Source: CAXPZW01 sp964221845 (GTDB taxonomy: Bacteria > Bacteroidota > Bacteroidia > Flavobacteriales_D > Sanyastnellaceae). Taken from it: a DNA stretch of 64,000 bases. The notes beneath the pieces were generated by a model. That model was not told where the DNA came from, ran no database searches, and saw nothing but the letters and a program-made list of their open reading frames with translations. Location: assembly GCA_964221845.1 (NCBI GenBank), contig CAXPZW010000055.1, positions 62,001 through 126,000 on the forward strand. Reading direction: 5' to 3'. The translations under genes were made by a program, and so were the position numbers. Positions 49,219-58,211 of this stretch are shown piece by piece (position 1 is the stretch's first letter; each line of letters starts with the position of its first letter).

Positions 49219-51483
49219 TTAGCCCTGTTGTTGCTTGATCAGGTTCAAAGCAGAACCGGCGCGGAACCACGCAATTTGTTGCTCGTTGTACGTGTGATTG
49301 GTTTCAATCACATCCGTTGAGCCGTCAGCGTGTACCGCCTCAATCTTGATGGTGCGGCCAGGAGTGAACTGATCCAAATCCAAAAAGTTAAAGGTGTCGT
49401 CCTCCTGGATCTTGTCGTAGTCGCCTTCGTTCACAAAGGTGAGCCCCAGCATGCCCTGCTTCTTGAGGTTGGTCTCGTGGATGCGGGCAAAGCTCTTCAC
49501 CAACACAGCGCGTACGCCCAAATGGCGTGGCTGCATGGCGGCGTGCTCACGCGATGAACCCTCGCCGTAGTTGCTGTCTCCCACCACCAAGGTAGGAACG
49601 CCAGCAGCTTTGTACGCGCGCTGTACCGCAGGCACCTCGCCGTACGAACCGTCGAGTTGGTTCTTCACGTTGTTGGTATCCATGTTGTAGGCGTTCACCG
49701 CACCGGTCAGGGTGTTGTTGGAGATGTTGTCCAGGTGACCGCGGAAACGCAACCATGGGCCGGCCATCGAAATGTGGTCGGTGGTGCACTTGCCGTGGGC
49801 CTTGATCAGCAGCTTGGCGCCGGTGATGTTCTGTCCATTCCATGCGGCAAACGGGGTGAGCAGCTCCAGGCGCTCGCTGTCTTCTTTGACCACCACTTGC
49901 ACGCCGCTGCCGTCCTCGGCGGGCGCTTGGTAACCACGGTCCTCAACGGCAAAACCAGCTGCGGGAAGCTCATGGCCCGAAGGCTCCTCGAGTTTCACTT
50001 GCTCGCCTTGGGCGTTGGTGAGGGTATCGGTGATGGGGTTGAATTCCAGGGTTCCGGCAATCGCCAAGGCGGTCACCAGCTCTGGGCTGCCCACAAAGGC
50101 GTGGGTGTTGGGGTTGCCGTCCGCACGCTTAGAGAAGTTGCGGTTGAACGAGTGAACGATGGTGTTCTTCTCTTTCTTCTCGGCGCCCTCGCGTGCCCAT
50201 TGGCCAATGCAAGGACCACACGCGTTGGCAAATACGCTCGCACCCAATTTGTCAAAGGTGTCGATGAAGCCGTCGCGTTCAATGGTGTAGCGTACCTGCT
50301 CAGAACCCGGGGTGATGGTGAACTTGGCTTTGGTGTCCAGTCCTTTGTCCAGGGCTTGCTCGGCAATCGAGGCCGAACGGGAGATGTCTTCGTAGGAAGA
50401 GTTGGTGCACGAACCGATCAGGCCAACCTCCACTTTGGTGGGCCATCCGTTGGCGCGGGCCACCTCACCCATTTTCGAAATGGGGGTAGCGATGTCTGGC
50501 GAGAACGGGCCGTTCAAGTGCGGCTCGAGTTCGCTCAGGTTGATTTCAATGACTTGGTCGAAGTACTGCTCGGGGTTGGCGTAAACCTCGGGATCACCGG
50601 TGAGGTGCTCCTTCACGGTGTCGGCCAGCTCGGCTACGTCGGCACGATCGGTGGCGCGCAGGTAGCGGGCCATGCTGTCGTCGTATCCGAAGGTTGAGGT
50701 GGTGGCGCCGATCTCAGCACCCATGTTGCAGATGGTGCCTTTACCGGTACACGAGAGGTTCTCAGCCCCTTCGCCGAAGTATTCTACGATGGCACCGGTT
50801 CCGCCTTTTACGGTGAGGATGCCGGCCACCTTGAGGATCACGTCCTTGGCGCTGGTCCAGCCGTTCAAGCGGCCGGTCAGCTTCACGCCAATCAGTTTGG
50901 GGAACTTCAGCTCCCACGGCATGCCTGCCATCACGTCCACCGCGTCAGCACCGCCGACACCTACGGCCACCATGCCCAGACCACCTGCGTTCACAGTGTG
51001 ACTATCGGTACCGATCATCATGCCGCCTGGAAAGGCGTAGTTCTCGAGTACCACTTGGTGGATGATGCCTGCGCCGGGCTTCCAGAAGCCTACGCCGTAT
51101 TTGTTGGACACCGACTCCAAGAAGTTGAACACCTCGTTGTTGCCGTTGATGGCCGCCTGCAGGTCCTTGTCGGCGCCGATGCGGGCTTGGATCAAGTGGT
51201 CGCAGTGTACCGTCGAAGGCACCGCCGCTTTGGCTTTACCGGCTTGCATGAACTGCAGCAGGGCCATTTGCGCGGTGGCATCTTGCATGGCCACGCGGTC
51301 GGGAGCAAAGTCCACGTAGCTTCCGCCACGGGTGTAGCTCTCGGTGGCGTTGCCTTGCCAGAGGTGGTTATAGAGGATTTTCTCGGCCAGTGTGAGGGGC
51401 TTGCCAACGGCTTCGCGCGCTTGCGCAATGCGGCCAGGCATCCGTTCGTACACGGCTCGGATCATGTCGATGTCAAAAGCCAT
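49219..51483 (-). CDS. acn: Aconitate hydratase (mitochondrial-type)
   Basis: 754 aa. The three 4Fe-4S ligand regions are present (TVHCDHLIQARIG; IGSCTNSSYEDISRSASIAE; ANACGPCIGQWAREG) and the swivel domain ends with SNYGEGSSREHAAMQPRHLG. It isomerises citrate to isocitrate in the TCA cycle, so it works with icd at 34 kb. No other TCA gene is adjacent. ATG 51483. Confidence 0.95.
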   Translation of the reverse strand: MAFDIDMIRAVYERMPGRIAQAREAVGKPLTLAEKILYNHLWQGNATESYTRGGSYVDFAPDRVAMQDATAQMALLQFMQAGKAKAAVPSTVHCDHLIQARIGADKDLQAAINGNNEVFNFLESVSNKYGVGFWKPGAGIIHQVVLENYAFPGGMMIGTDSHTVNAGGLGMVAVGVGGADAVDVMAGMPWELKFPKLIGVKLTGRLNGWTSAKDVILKVAGILTVKGGTGAIVEYFGEGAENLSCTGKGTICNMGAEIGATTSTFGYDDSMARYLRATDRADVAELADTVKEHLTGDPEVYANPEQYFDQVIEINLSELEPHLNGPFSPDIATPISKMGEVARANGWPTKVEVGLIGSCTNSSYEDISRSASIAEQALDKGLDTKAKFTITPGSEQVRYTIERDGFIDTFDKLGASVFANACGPCIGQWAREGAEKKEKNTIVHSFNRNFSKRADGNPNTHAFVGSPELVTALAIAGTLEFNPITDTLTNAQGEQVKLEEPSGHELPAAGFAVEDRGYQAPAEDGSGVQVVVKEDSERLELLTPFAAWNGQNITGAKLLIKAHGKCTTDHISMAGPWLRFRGHLDNISNNTLTGAVNAYNMDTNNVKNQLDGSYGEVPAVQRAYKAAGVPTLVVGDSNYGEGSSREHAAMQPRHLGVRAVLVKSFARIHETNLKKQGMLGLTFVNEGDYDKIQEDDTFNFLDLDQFTPGRTIKIEAVHADGSTDVIETNHTYNEQQIAWFRAGSALNLIKQQQG

Positions 51484-51638
51484 AAATCAGGGGTTATCAG
51501 TGGACGATCAAAAAGATCGATGCGGCGCGAATTTACGAATTCTCATGCCCTGATTCGCCCCCGATTCCGGTTGATTTCACCTACCGGTGCGATTTCAAAA
51601 TTTATCACATCTGTCCCTCACCGCAACAGTGTCCTGCC

Positions 51639-51646
51639 TACATTTG
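51639..51646 (+). promoter_or_regulatory. -7 box of the MacB-type permease
   Basis: Exact TACATTTG only 3 bases before the ATG at 51650. The -33 position has no TTG. Implies a leaderless transcript or a later true start. Confidence 0.5.
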
Positions 51647-51649
51647 AGC

Positions 51650-52900
51650 ATGCCCTTGTTGTCCGCCAAAAGCGCCGAAAACTTCAAAGTCGCCTTGCAC
51701 TCCATCCGTTCCCAAAAGGGACGAACGGCGCTGACGGTGTTGATGATTGTCCTGGGCATCATGGCGCTGGTGACCTTCAACACGGCCAAAGAGGCATTGC
51801 AATCCAAGATTTTTTCGGAGTTCTCGGCCATGGGGTCCAACACGTTTACCGTGCGCTCAGGTCGTGGAGGCATGTTTGGTGGCCAAGGCGGCGTGCGGCG
51901 CAAGGAAAACGATAACATCTCCTACGACCAAGCCCGCCGCTTCACCCGGGAGTTTCCCGAAGGGGCCTTGGTGAGCATGAGTGCCTATGCCAGCGGCGCC
52001 AGCGTGGTCAAGCACGGCAGCAACAAAACCAACCCCAACGTCCAGGTCATTGGCGGCGACGGCGATTACATCGAGCTCGCCGGGTACGCGCTCAGCGAGG
52101 GCCGCAACTTCTCCGAGACCGACATCCGGTTGGGCAACAACGCAGTCATCCTAGGAGCGGAGGTGGTCGAAAAGCTCTTTCCCGATGACCGCAAAGCCCT
52201 CGACAAAGAGGTGTCCATCGGCAGCTTCAAGTATCTGGTGGTGGGCGTGCTGGAAGCAAAAGGCGCCAGTTTTGGATTCTCCCAGGACAACCAGTGTTTG
52301 ATTCCGGTGTCCAACCTCAAAAAGAACTTTGGCAGCACCCGTACCGACTACAGCATCAACGTGCGGGTCTTCGACAACAAAACCCTCGAACGCTTCATCG
52401 ACGAGGCCTACGGGCTGATGGGTGCCATCCGTGGCGACCTGCTCGAACCCGAATCCACCTTCCAAATCCGCAAAAGCGACGCCATGGCCAGCGACATGAA
52501 CGAGGCCGTAGATTCGGTGGGTGTTGGGGTGACCGTCATCGGGTACATCACCTTGTTTGGTGCAGCCATCGGACTGATGAACATCATGCTGGTTTCGGTC
52601 ACCGAACGCACCCGGGAGATTGGGGTGCGTAAAGCACTTGGTGCCAGCAGCAAAACCGTAATGCGCCAATTCCTGGCAGAAGCAGTGGTCATTGGACAAA
52701 TCGGTGGGGTCTTAGGCACCCTGTTTGGGGTGTTGGCCGGCAACGCGGTCTCGCTGTTTTTGAGCACACCGTTTACCATTCCGTGGGGTTGGATTTTGAC
52801 CGGCACCCTCTCGTGTTTCATCATGAGTGTGCTCAGCGGCTATTTCCCAGCGCGCAAGGCCGCCCGCCTCGAACCCATCGATGCGCTGCGCTACGAGTAA
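51650..52900 (+). CDS. MacB/FtsX-type ABC transporter permease
   Basis: 416 aa. N-terminal segment QKGRTALTVLMIVLGIMALV, a MacB periplasmic core domain (SAMGSNTFTVRSGRGG; VQVIGGDGDYIELAGYALSE; NNAVILGAEVVEKLFPDD), and a three-segment FtsX domain (AAIGLMNIMLVSVTERTREI, GVRKALGASSKTVMRQFLAE) ending R-L-E-P-I-D-A-L-R-Y-E. The ATPase partner is not adjacent. Exporter of an unknown substrate or part of a mechanotransmission system. ATG 51650; the frame opens 63 bases earlier over its promoter. Confidence 0.92.
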   Translation: MPLLSAKSAENFKVALHSIRSQKGRTALTVLMIVLGIMALVTFNTAKEALQSKIFSEFSAMGSNTFTVRSGRGGMFGGQGGVRRKENDNISYDQARRFTREFPEGALVSMSAYASGASVVKHGSNKTNPNVQVIGGDGDYIELAGYALSEGRNFSETDIRLGNNAVILGAEVVEKLFPDDRKALDKEVSIGSFKYLVVGVLEAKGASFGFSQDNQCLIPVSNLKKNFGSTRTDYSINVRVFDNKTLERFIDEAYGLMGAIRGDLLEPESTFQIRKSDAMASDMNEAVDSVGVGVTVIGYITLFGAAIGLMNIMLVSVTERTREIGVRKALGASSKTVMRQFLAEAVVIGQIGGVLGTLFGVLAGNAVSLFLSTPFTIPWGWILTGTLSCFIMSVLSGYFPARKAARLEPIDALRYE

Positions 52901-52947
52901 CTGTGACCCCAAATTTGCCATCTTTGGGCTTCACCAACCGAATTGCC

Positions 52948-53451
52948 ATGCGCTGGATTGTCCTGCCCCTGTTTTTACTCTCTTCCACCCTCTTTGCCCA
53001 AACCGAACCCACGCCGCGTGAGCAGGCCTACGCCTCGTTTGACGCCCTGATCGGCACTTGGGAAATCGAAGCGTTCTTTTTGGACGGCACCAAATTCGAG
53101 CAGAAGTTTGAGATCGTGCGTGGCGTGCAAGGCGCGGTGTACAAGTGCACCACCTGGCAAAAAGACGACGCCGACCAGTACCAACTCAAAAGCGAAGGCA
53201 TCCGCGCTTGGGACGAAAGCGCCCGTGCTATGAAGTTCTGGGACTTTGGGGTAGACGGCGCCATCACCACCGGCAGCGTGGCCTTCGACGGCGAAAACAT
53301 CCTCTACATCTACGATTACGGCGGCGAAATCCTCACCGACTACTTTGGCTTTGAACGCGACGGACTCTACGAGTACATCATCGGGGTCAAGGACGGGCGC
53401 CAATGGCCCACGTTGTACTGCAACGGCGGGGTCAAGCGCGTGACTCAGTGA
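52948..53451 (+). CDS. Secreted lipocalin-like / DUF1579-like protein
   Basis: 167 aa. Signal MRWIVLPLFLLSSTLFAQ. The mature start FDALIGTWEIEAFFLDGTKF and later YDYGGEILTDYFGFERDGLY resemble the small secreted lipocalin-like families (DUF1579/'heme-binding-like' type) that begin with 'L-x-G-x-W'. No catalytic residues. ATG 52948; it overlaps the stop of the convergent cyanophycinase-like gene by 7 bases. Function unknown. Confidence 0.6.
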   Translation: MRWIVLPLFLLSSTLFAQTEPTPREQAYASFDALIGTWEIEAFFLDGTKFEQKFEIVRGVQGAVYKCTTWQKDDADQYQLKSEGIRAWDESARAMKFWDFGVDGAITTGSVAFDGENILYIYDYGGEILTDYFGFERDGLYEYIIGVKDGRQWPTLYCNGGVKRVTQ

Positions 53452-54788
53452 GCCACCTGCACGCGTTGCACAGCGCTTCCTGCGCGTAAGAAGTACGTGC
53501 CGACAGCCAAGTCCCGCACGTCAATCGCGGTGGTTTCGTCGGTTGAGGTCCCTTCTGACACCACACGTCCACTGCCATCGCTCAAGCGCCATGGGGTTCC
53601 AGACGGAAACGCCGCATTGAAACCGGTGTTGGCCGGGTTGGGATACACGTCAATGGTCTGAGGGGTACCCGAAGCCTCATCCACATGAATCGGGAATCCA
53701 CAGGCCGGTGCCTCGTCCACATCTTCCATAAAGAGCTCACCTTCGATCACCCACCAACGCTGCCATTGGTAGCCATCCACGCTGTCGCTGTTCCATTGCA
53801 AGTCCACAAGGGTGCCCTGCTCGGTGCCGGCCACGCGTAGCACGTTGACGGCGTTCTCACCCAAGTTCCAGGTCAGCGGTTGGCCAGGTTCCAAGACCTC
53901 TGGCAGGTATTCTGACGGTTCCCCTCCGGTCGAATACGCGCAGTTGGGGAAAAGCAAATACGCGTAGTCGTCGTAGGCGGGGTACTCGCCGTAGACCTTG
54001 AACAGCGGCGTTTTCCAGATGTCCCACCACACGTCAATTTCGGCGGTAAAGGCCGTGTACTCCTCGCAGCCAATGGCCATGGGATAATCCCCCCAACTCC
54101 CATCGACCTCGGCCAACGCCAACTTGCGGGCGAAAAACGTCAGCAGTCGCCCTTTGCGGTCCGGGTCGTCCAAGTGGGTATCGGTGACGGTGGTCCACCA
54201 CAAGTTGGGTGAGGTCAAAAAGTCGTTGTGACCCAGGGTCATGTAGGTGTTGAATGGATCCTCCAGGGCTTCGTCTGAGTACACGGTGCCGTTCTCGGCA
54301 GAGAAGTAGGTCTCACTCAAAATGGCCATGCCGGCGCTGGTGCCGCCAATGGGGCCTTCGTGGTTGTTGAGCAGGTCTTCAATGGCGTTGTCCTTCCAGT
54401 AATCCACATACACCGCCTGGTCGCCGCCGGCAATAAAAATGGCCTCGGCATTTGCGATTTGGGTTTGCACATGGCCATCCCCTGCCGCCGAGGCGTCATT
54501 GAAGACGATGGTCTCCACAGAGTTGACCGTGATGCCCAAGTCTGAGTACAGGTAGTCGTTGTAACCGTCGCTGCCCGATGCGCGCAGCACCACCACATCG
54601 CCGCCGTCAGCAGCGCTTAGAAAGCTGATCATGGCCGCGTCACTGTCCCCGCCCCCTCCGGCAAGGACGGTGCGGTTGAAGGGTTCGGTTTCCACGTCAG
54701 CCGCGTCGCCCACCAAGTAGCTGGTGTAGCTCTGGGCAGAAGCAGCCGCAGCCAACGCGGCAAACATCAAGGTCACACGTGTTTTCAT
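53445..54788 (-). CDS. Secreted S51 cyanophycinase-like protein with type IX tail
   Basis: 447 aa. Signal MKTRVTLMFAALAAAASAQS. The S51 core has IGGTSAGMAIL (nucleophile Ser), IFIAGGDQAVYVDYWKDNAI and AGGGGDSDAAMISFL, matching cyanophycinase/peptidase E folds. The C-terminus (DVYPNPANTGFNAAFPSGTP, LAVGTYFLRAGSAVQRVQ) is a type IX sorting domain, so it is surface exported. The 4-base ATGA overlap couples it to the upstream S51 lipoprotein. Start ATG 54788; the longer frame reads the upstream gene's region out of phase. Confidence 0.88.
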   Translation of the reverse strand: MKTRVTLMFAALAAAASAQSYTSYLVGDAADVETEPFNRTVLAGGGGDSDAAMISFLSAADGGDVVVLRASGSDGYNDYLYSDLGITVNSVETIVFNDASAAGDGHVQTQIANAEAIFIAGGDQAVYVDYWKDNAIEDLLNNHEGPIGGTSAGMAILSETYFSAENGTVYSDEALEDPFNTYMTLGHNDFLTSPNLWWTTVTDTHLDDPDRKGRLLTFFARKLALAEVDGSWGDYPMAIGCEEYTAFTAEIDVWWDIWKTPLFKVYGEYPAYDDYAYLLFPNCAYSTGGEPSEYLPEVLEPGQPLTWNLGENAVNVLRVAGTEQGTLVDLQWNSDSVDGYQWQRWWVIEGELFMEDVDEAPACGFPIHVDEASGTPQTIDVYPNPANTGFNAAFPSGTPWRLSDGSGRVVSEGTSTDETTAIDVRDLAVGTYFLRAGSAVQRVQVAH

Positions 54789-55684
54789 GGAGCTGGGATG
54801 GCAAAGGATTGGCCGGCCAGCAAGAGGTCTGTTTGCACCCCGGAGAGGCCAATGTTTCTGAATTGCTGTTGCGTGGAGGTTGGCGGACGCAGGACCACTA
54901 CTTGGCTCTCGCCACATACTTCGGCGCGGCCGCCACGGACCAGAAGCGCGGTGGCCTCGTCGATGCCTACCCCCCATTTGCCGGGGTGATCGGCCAACGC
55001 GCTGAACAGGCGGTTGTAGCGGCTTCGGGCCACAAAATGTTGGTCCACTACCGCCCAGTCGAGCATGCCCAGGCCGCTGGCATAGATGCCGTTGTCCTTC
55101 CACACCTTGTCGTAGGTGCGTTGGTATTCTTCGCTGAAGTGTTGGTCGCCGGTGATCATGATCTCACTCATCACGGCCGCACCTGCACTGGTACCGCCCA
55201 CCACCGCGCCGTGCTGGTACGCATGGTGAATGGCCTCGGCAATGGGGTTGTCGCGCACCACTTCCATAAAGCGGGACTGATCGCCGCCGGTCATGTAAAT
55301 GGCTGCGGCATTCTTCAGGCTGTCGAGCACCGGCTTGTTGACCACATCGGCCAAGGTGAGGTTGAAATGGATGGGGTGGCCGCCCAAGCGCTCAAACTGC
55401 GTGGCCGAGTAGTAATAGGACGTGTCCGGCTCGCTGCTGGACATGGTGAGCACCGCGATGTACGGAGCGCGATCCGGGTCTGCAGCATCCAAAAAGCGTT
55501 GCATAAGGCTGTCCGGGCGGGCGCCACCGCCGATGATAAACAGCGCGCCTTGCGGGCCATCGGCGTGATCCGCGGTCGGCTGGGATTCTGAAATGGGAGG
55601 CTCGGAAGAGTCTGGGGATGTTGGGGCACACCCTTGGGCCAAAAGCAGGGCACAAACGCCCGCAGCAAGCAGCAGTCGCATCAT
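54785..55684 (-). CDS. S51 cyanophycinase-like lipoprotein
   Basis: 299 aa. Lipoprotein signal MMRLLLAAGVCALLLAQGC. S51 motifs: LFIIGGGARPDSLMQRF, AIYMTGGDQSRFMEVVRDNP, VVGGTSAGAAVMSEIMI (nucleophile) and GMLDWAVVDQHFVARSRYNR, SALADHPGKWGVGIDEATAL. These cleave beta-Asp-Arg peptides of cyanophycin in known members; no cyanophycin synthetase is near, so the substrate may be exogenous polymer or isoaspartyl peptides (inference). The two S51 genes overlap by 4 bases. -7 box TAATTTTG is 5 bases upstream of the ATG. Confidence 0.9.
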   Translation of the reverse strand: MMRLLLAAGVCALLLAQGCAPTSPDSSEPPISESQPTADHADGPQGALFIIGGGARPDSLMQRFLDAADPDRAPYIAVLTMSSSEPDTSYYYSATQFERLGGHPIHFNLTLADVVNKPVLDSLKNAAAIYMTGGDQSRFMEVVRDNPIAEAIHHAYQHGAVVGGTSAGAAVMSEIMITGDQHFSEEYQRTYDKVWKDNGIYASGLGMLDWAVVDQHFVARSRYNRLFSALADHPGKWGVGIDEATALLVRGGRAEVCGESQVVVLRPPTSTQQQFRNIGLSGVQTDLLLAGQSFAIPAP

Positions 55685-55689
55685 GCACT

Positions 55690-55697
55690 CAAAATTA
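55690..55697 (-). promoter_or_regulatory. -7 box of the S51 pair
   Basis: Exact TAATTTTG on the minus strand, 5 bases before the ATG at 55684; faces the divergent promoter at 55742. Confidence 0.55.
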
Positions 55698-55741
55698 TGT
55701 AAACGCCTTGTTAAGTGGGTTTCGGAGCGAAATCGGGGTGT

Positions 55742-55749
55742 TATATTTG
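55742..55749 (+). promoter_or_regulatory. -7 box of the TlpA-like lipoprotein gene
   Basis: Exact TATATTTG; 19 bases upstream is TTT (near TTG). 27 bases before the ATG at 55777. Confidence 0.65.
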
Positions 55750-55776
55750 GGTCCGCTAGAACAAGACACCTTCGAT

Positions 55777-57225
55777 ATGTTGTTGAAACCGCTCTTTTAC
55801 GCTGCCGCCAGCCTGATGTTGCTGGGAAGCTGTGACGAGGCGCCTGCTGCCAAAACCACCCAACCGGCTGCCAAGCCAGCCACTCCTGTGCAAGAAACCG
55901 CTGCCGCCGCGGCGCCCGATTTTGTAAACGGCATCACCGAGGCCAACGCAGGGTCCACCACAGGCCCCATCCACCTGCACGGCAAATTGGACCGCGCGTT
56001 GCCTGCTAAAGTGGTCTACCTCTACCGCATGGAGGGCAAGGACACCTATGCTTTGGATTCGGCCAACATCGAAAACAACCTCTGGGACTTTGGCACCGCC
56101 GATTACCCGGTAGGTCTCTACACGCTGGCCCTGGGCCCCAACGAAAAGAACGTGGCCACCATCGTGCTCAACCCTGCAGAGAAAGACGTAGAGCTCGGCA
56201 TCCGCGGCTCGCAACTCGCCAGTGGACTGTACGCAGTCAACAGCGCCGAAAACACGGCTTGGTTGGCCTACGCCAAAACCGAGCTGAGCACCACCAACGG
56301 CATCCGCAGCCTCAAGCGTCAAATGGGCCAGAGCTCGCTCAAAAGCAAGTTCAAGGAGCAAATCTCCCTCAAGGAGCGTGAGCTGATCGGGGCACAACAA
56401 GCCGCCATCCAAGCCAACCCCGGCACCTTTGTGGCCAAGCTGTTGACCTGGAAGCAATCACCGTACAAAACAGACAAGTCGCGCTACTGGGACGACATCG
56501 ACTGGACCGACGAATCCATCATCCGCACCCCGGTGATTCCCGACCGCATCCAAGAATACATGCGCGCCTTCTCGGGCGGCACCGACACGGGTTTTATGAA
56601 CGGCATCGACCTTTTGGCGGGCAAAGCCTCAGACAACCCCCAGGTCAAAGCATTCGTGCTCTACACCCTGCTTGAAGGTTTCTACTCCTCTAAGAAGGAC
56701 GCCATGTGCCTCTACATCTTGGAAGACTACATCTACGGCGACAGCTGCGGTGACACCGACATCGACGCCTACATCGCGCGTAAAGCAGAAGGCGTAGCCA
56801 ACCTCCAACTCGGCAAGCAACCTCCCGGCTTCAGCATCGCAGGCCACGACGGCAAAAACGTAGACCTCTACCAAACCGCGCAGCAGAACAAGTACACCCT
56901 GGTGATGTTCTGGAGCAGCTGGTGCCACAAGTGTGAGCAAGAAATCCCCGTGCTGAAGAACGTGTACAACTCGTACAACAGCCAAGGGTTTGAAGTGATT
57001 GGTGTTTCCCTGGACATGGACCGCAACGATTGGCTCGGCGCCATCAACGAACGTCAAATCCCCTGGGCTCAAGTCTGCGAGTTTGCCCAGTACGAAGGCC
57101 CCATTGCCAAGGACTACCGCATCAACGCCACCCCAACCCTGTACCTGCTGGACAACAACCTCAAGATTGTGCTCAAGCCCGAGCGCATCCACGAGGTGCA
57201 AGCCTTCCTGCAGCAAAACATTTAA
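55777..57225 (+). CDS. TlpA/ResA-like thioredoxin lipoprotein
   Basis: 482 aa. Lipoprotein signal MLLKPLFYAAASLMLLGSC. The N-terminal 150 residues (GPIHLHGKLDRALPAKVVYL, YALDSANIENNLWDF) resemble the DUF4369-type domain found before thioredoxin modules in Bacteroidota; a helical middle (LKRQMGQSSLKSKFKEQ) follows. The thioredoxin domain has WSSWCHKCEQEIPVL (CxxC near 386-389) and a cis-Pro-type INATPTLYLLD. Probably a periplasmic disulfide or cytochrome-maturation-type reductase, or a stress lipoprotein. ATG 55777 gives the signal; the frame opens earlier over the divergent gene. Confidence 0.88.
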   Translation: MLLKPLFYAAASLMLLGSCDEAPAAKTTQPAAKPATPVQETAAAAAPDFVNGITEANAGSTTGPIHLHGKLDRALPAKVVYLYRMEGKDTYALDSANIENNLWDFGTADYPVGLYTLALGPNEKNVATIVLNPAEKDVELGIRGSQLASGLYAVNSAENTAWLAYAKTELSTTNGIRSLKRQMGQSSLKSKFKEQISLKERELIGAQQAAIQANPGTFVAKLLTWKQSPYKTDKSRYWDDIDWTDESIIRTPVIPDRIQEYMRAFSGGTDTGFMNGIDLLAGKASDNPQVKAFVLYTLLEGFYSSKKDAMCLYILEDYIYGDSCGDTDIDAYIARKAEGVANLQLGKQPPGFSIAGHDGKNVDLYQTAQQNKYTLVMFWSSWCHKCEQEIPVLKNVYNSYNSQGFEVIGVSLDMDRNDWLGAINERQIPWAQVCEFAQYEGPIAKDYRINATPTLYLLDNNLKIVLKPERIHEVQAFLQQNI

Positions 57226-57250
57226 TCCACGGTTGATTCTCGGATTTTGG

Positions 57251-57277
57251 AAAGCGCTCCTCGGAGCGCTTTTTTTG
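57251..57277 (+). terminator. Terminator after the TlpA-like gene
   Basis: AAGCGCTCC (57252-57260), TC loop, GGAGCGCTT (57263-57271) then T6; it ends 5 bases before the GDPD ATG, so the GDPD gene starts a separate transcript or reads through. Confidence 0.8.
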
Positions 57278-57281
57278 CGAC

Positions 57282-58211
57282 ATGCGATTGCTATTCACCG
57301 CAGCTGTGACTGTTTTCTTGGCCGCCTGCGCCACGGCTCCCGAAGGGGCCACTCCACCTGTGGATGCCGCTCCTATTGAGGTTGAACTCCAAGGCCACCG
57401 CGGGTGCCGAGGATTGCTGCCTGAAAACACCTGGCCGGCGTTTCAACACGCCATGGATTTGGGAGTGACTGCACTGGAAATGGACGTGGTGCTTTCGGCC
57501 GACAGTCAGCTGATCGTGAGCCACGAGCCTTGGATCAATGCGGACATCTGCGCCTGGCCGGACTCCACCACTCAAGATCCTCCTCGTTACAACATCCACA
57601 CGATGACCGCTGCACAAGTGTCCGGCTTTGCATGCGGTACCTTCGCTTTCGAGCGGTTTCCAGAACAGCGTCAGGTGGCCACCTTCAAACCGGTGTTCAA
57701 CGACGTGCTCGATTCGGTGGTGGCCTACAGCACACAATACGCCTTGGACCTGCCCGGCATCAACGTAGAAATCAAGAGTCGCCCTGCATGGGAACCTCAC
57801 TTCCAACCCGCCCCCGAGGTGTATGTGGATGCCTTCCTGCGCAAGCTCGATGCTGCGGCCTACTCGGGACGCGTTACCGTGCAAAGCTTTGACCCGCGCA
57901 TTTTGATCGCCTTGCACGCCAAGCGTCCCGAACTCGAGCTGGTCTACCTCACCGAAAACCCGTTGGACTCCCCCGACAAAGCCGTGGAAACCCTGGGCTT
58001 CACCCCGGCGGTTTACAGCCCGGCCTTCCAATGGGTGACTGCGCGGACGCGGGGAGCCTGCACGCGTTTAGGGATGGAACTGGTGGTGTGGACGGTCAAT
58101 GCGCCCGAAGACATGGAAAAGCTAGTAGCGCTGGGTGTGGACGGCATCATCACCGATTATCCCAACCGGTTTGTGGCTTTTGCCAACGAGGACGGAATTA
58201 CCATTCGCTGA
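57282..58211 (+). CDS. Glycerophosphodiester phosphodiesterase lipoprotein
   Basis: 309 aa. Lipoprotein signal MRLLFTAAVTVFLAAC. GDPD motifs: LQGHRGCRGLLPENTWPAF (HR..PENT), ALEMDVVLSADSQLIVSHEP (E-x-D, H), INVEIKSRP, VTVQSFDPRIL and LVVWTVNAPEDMEKLVALGV, DGIITDYPNRF. Cleaves glycerophosphodiesters to glycerol 3-phosphate and alcohol; exported. ATG 57282 directly after the terminator. Length normal. It faces ppx tail to tail (stop 58211, ppx stop 58212). Confidence 0.92.
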   Translation: MRLLFTAAVTVFLAACATAPEGATPPVDAAPIEVELQGHRGCRGLLPENTWPAFQHAMDLGVTALEMDVVLSADSQLIVSHEPWINADICAWPDSTTQDPPRYNIHTMTAAQVSGFACGTFAFERFPEQRQVATFKPVFNDVLDSVVAYSTQYALDLPGINVEIKSRPAWEPHFQPAPEVYVDAFLRKLDAAAYSGRVTVQSFDPRILIALHAKRPELELVYLTENPLDSPDKAVETLGFTPAVYSPAFQWVTARTRGACTRLGMELVVWTVNAPEDMEKLVALGVDGIITDYPNRFVAFANEDGITIR

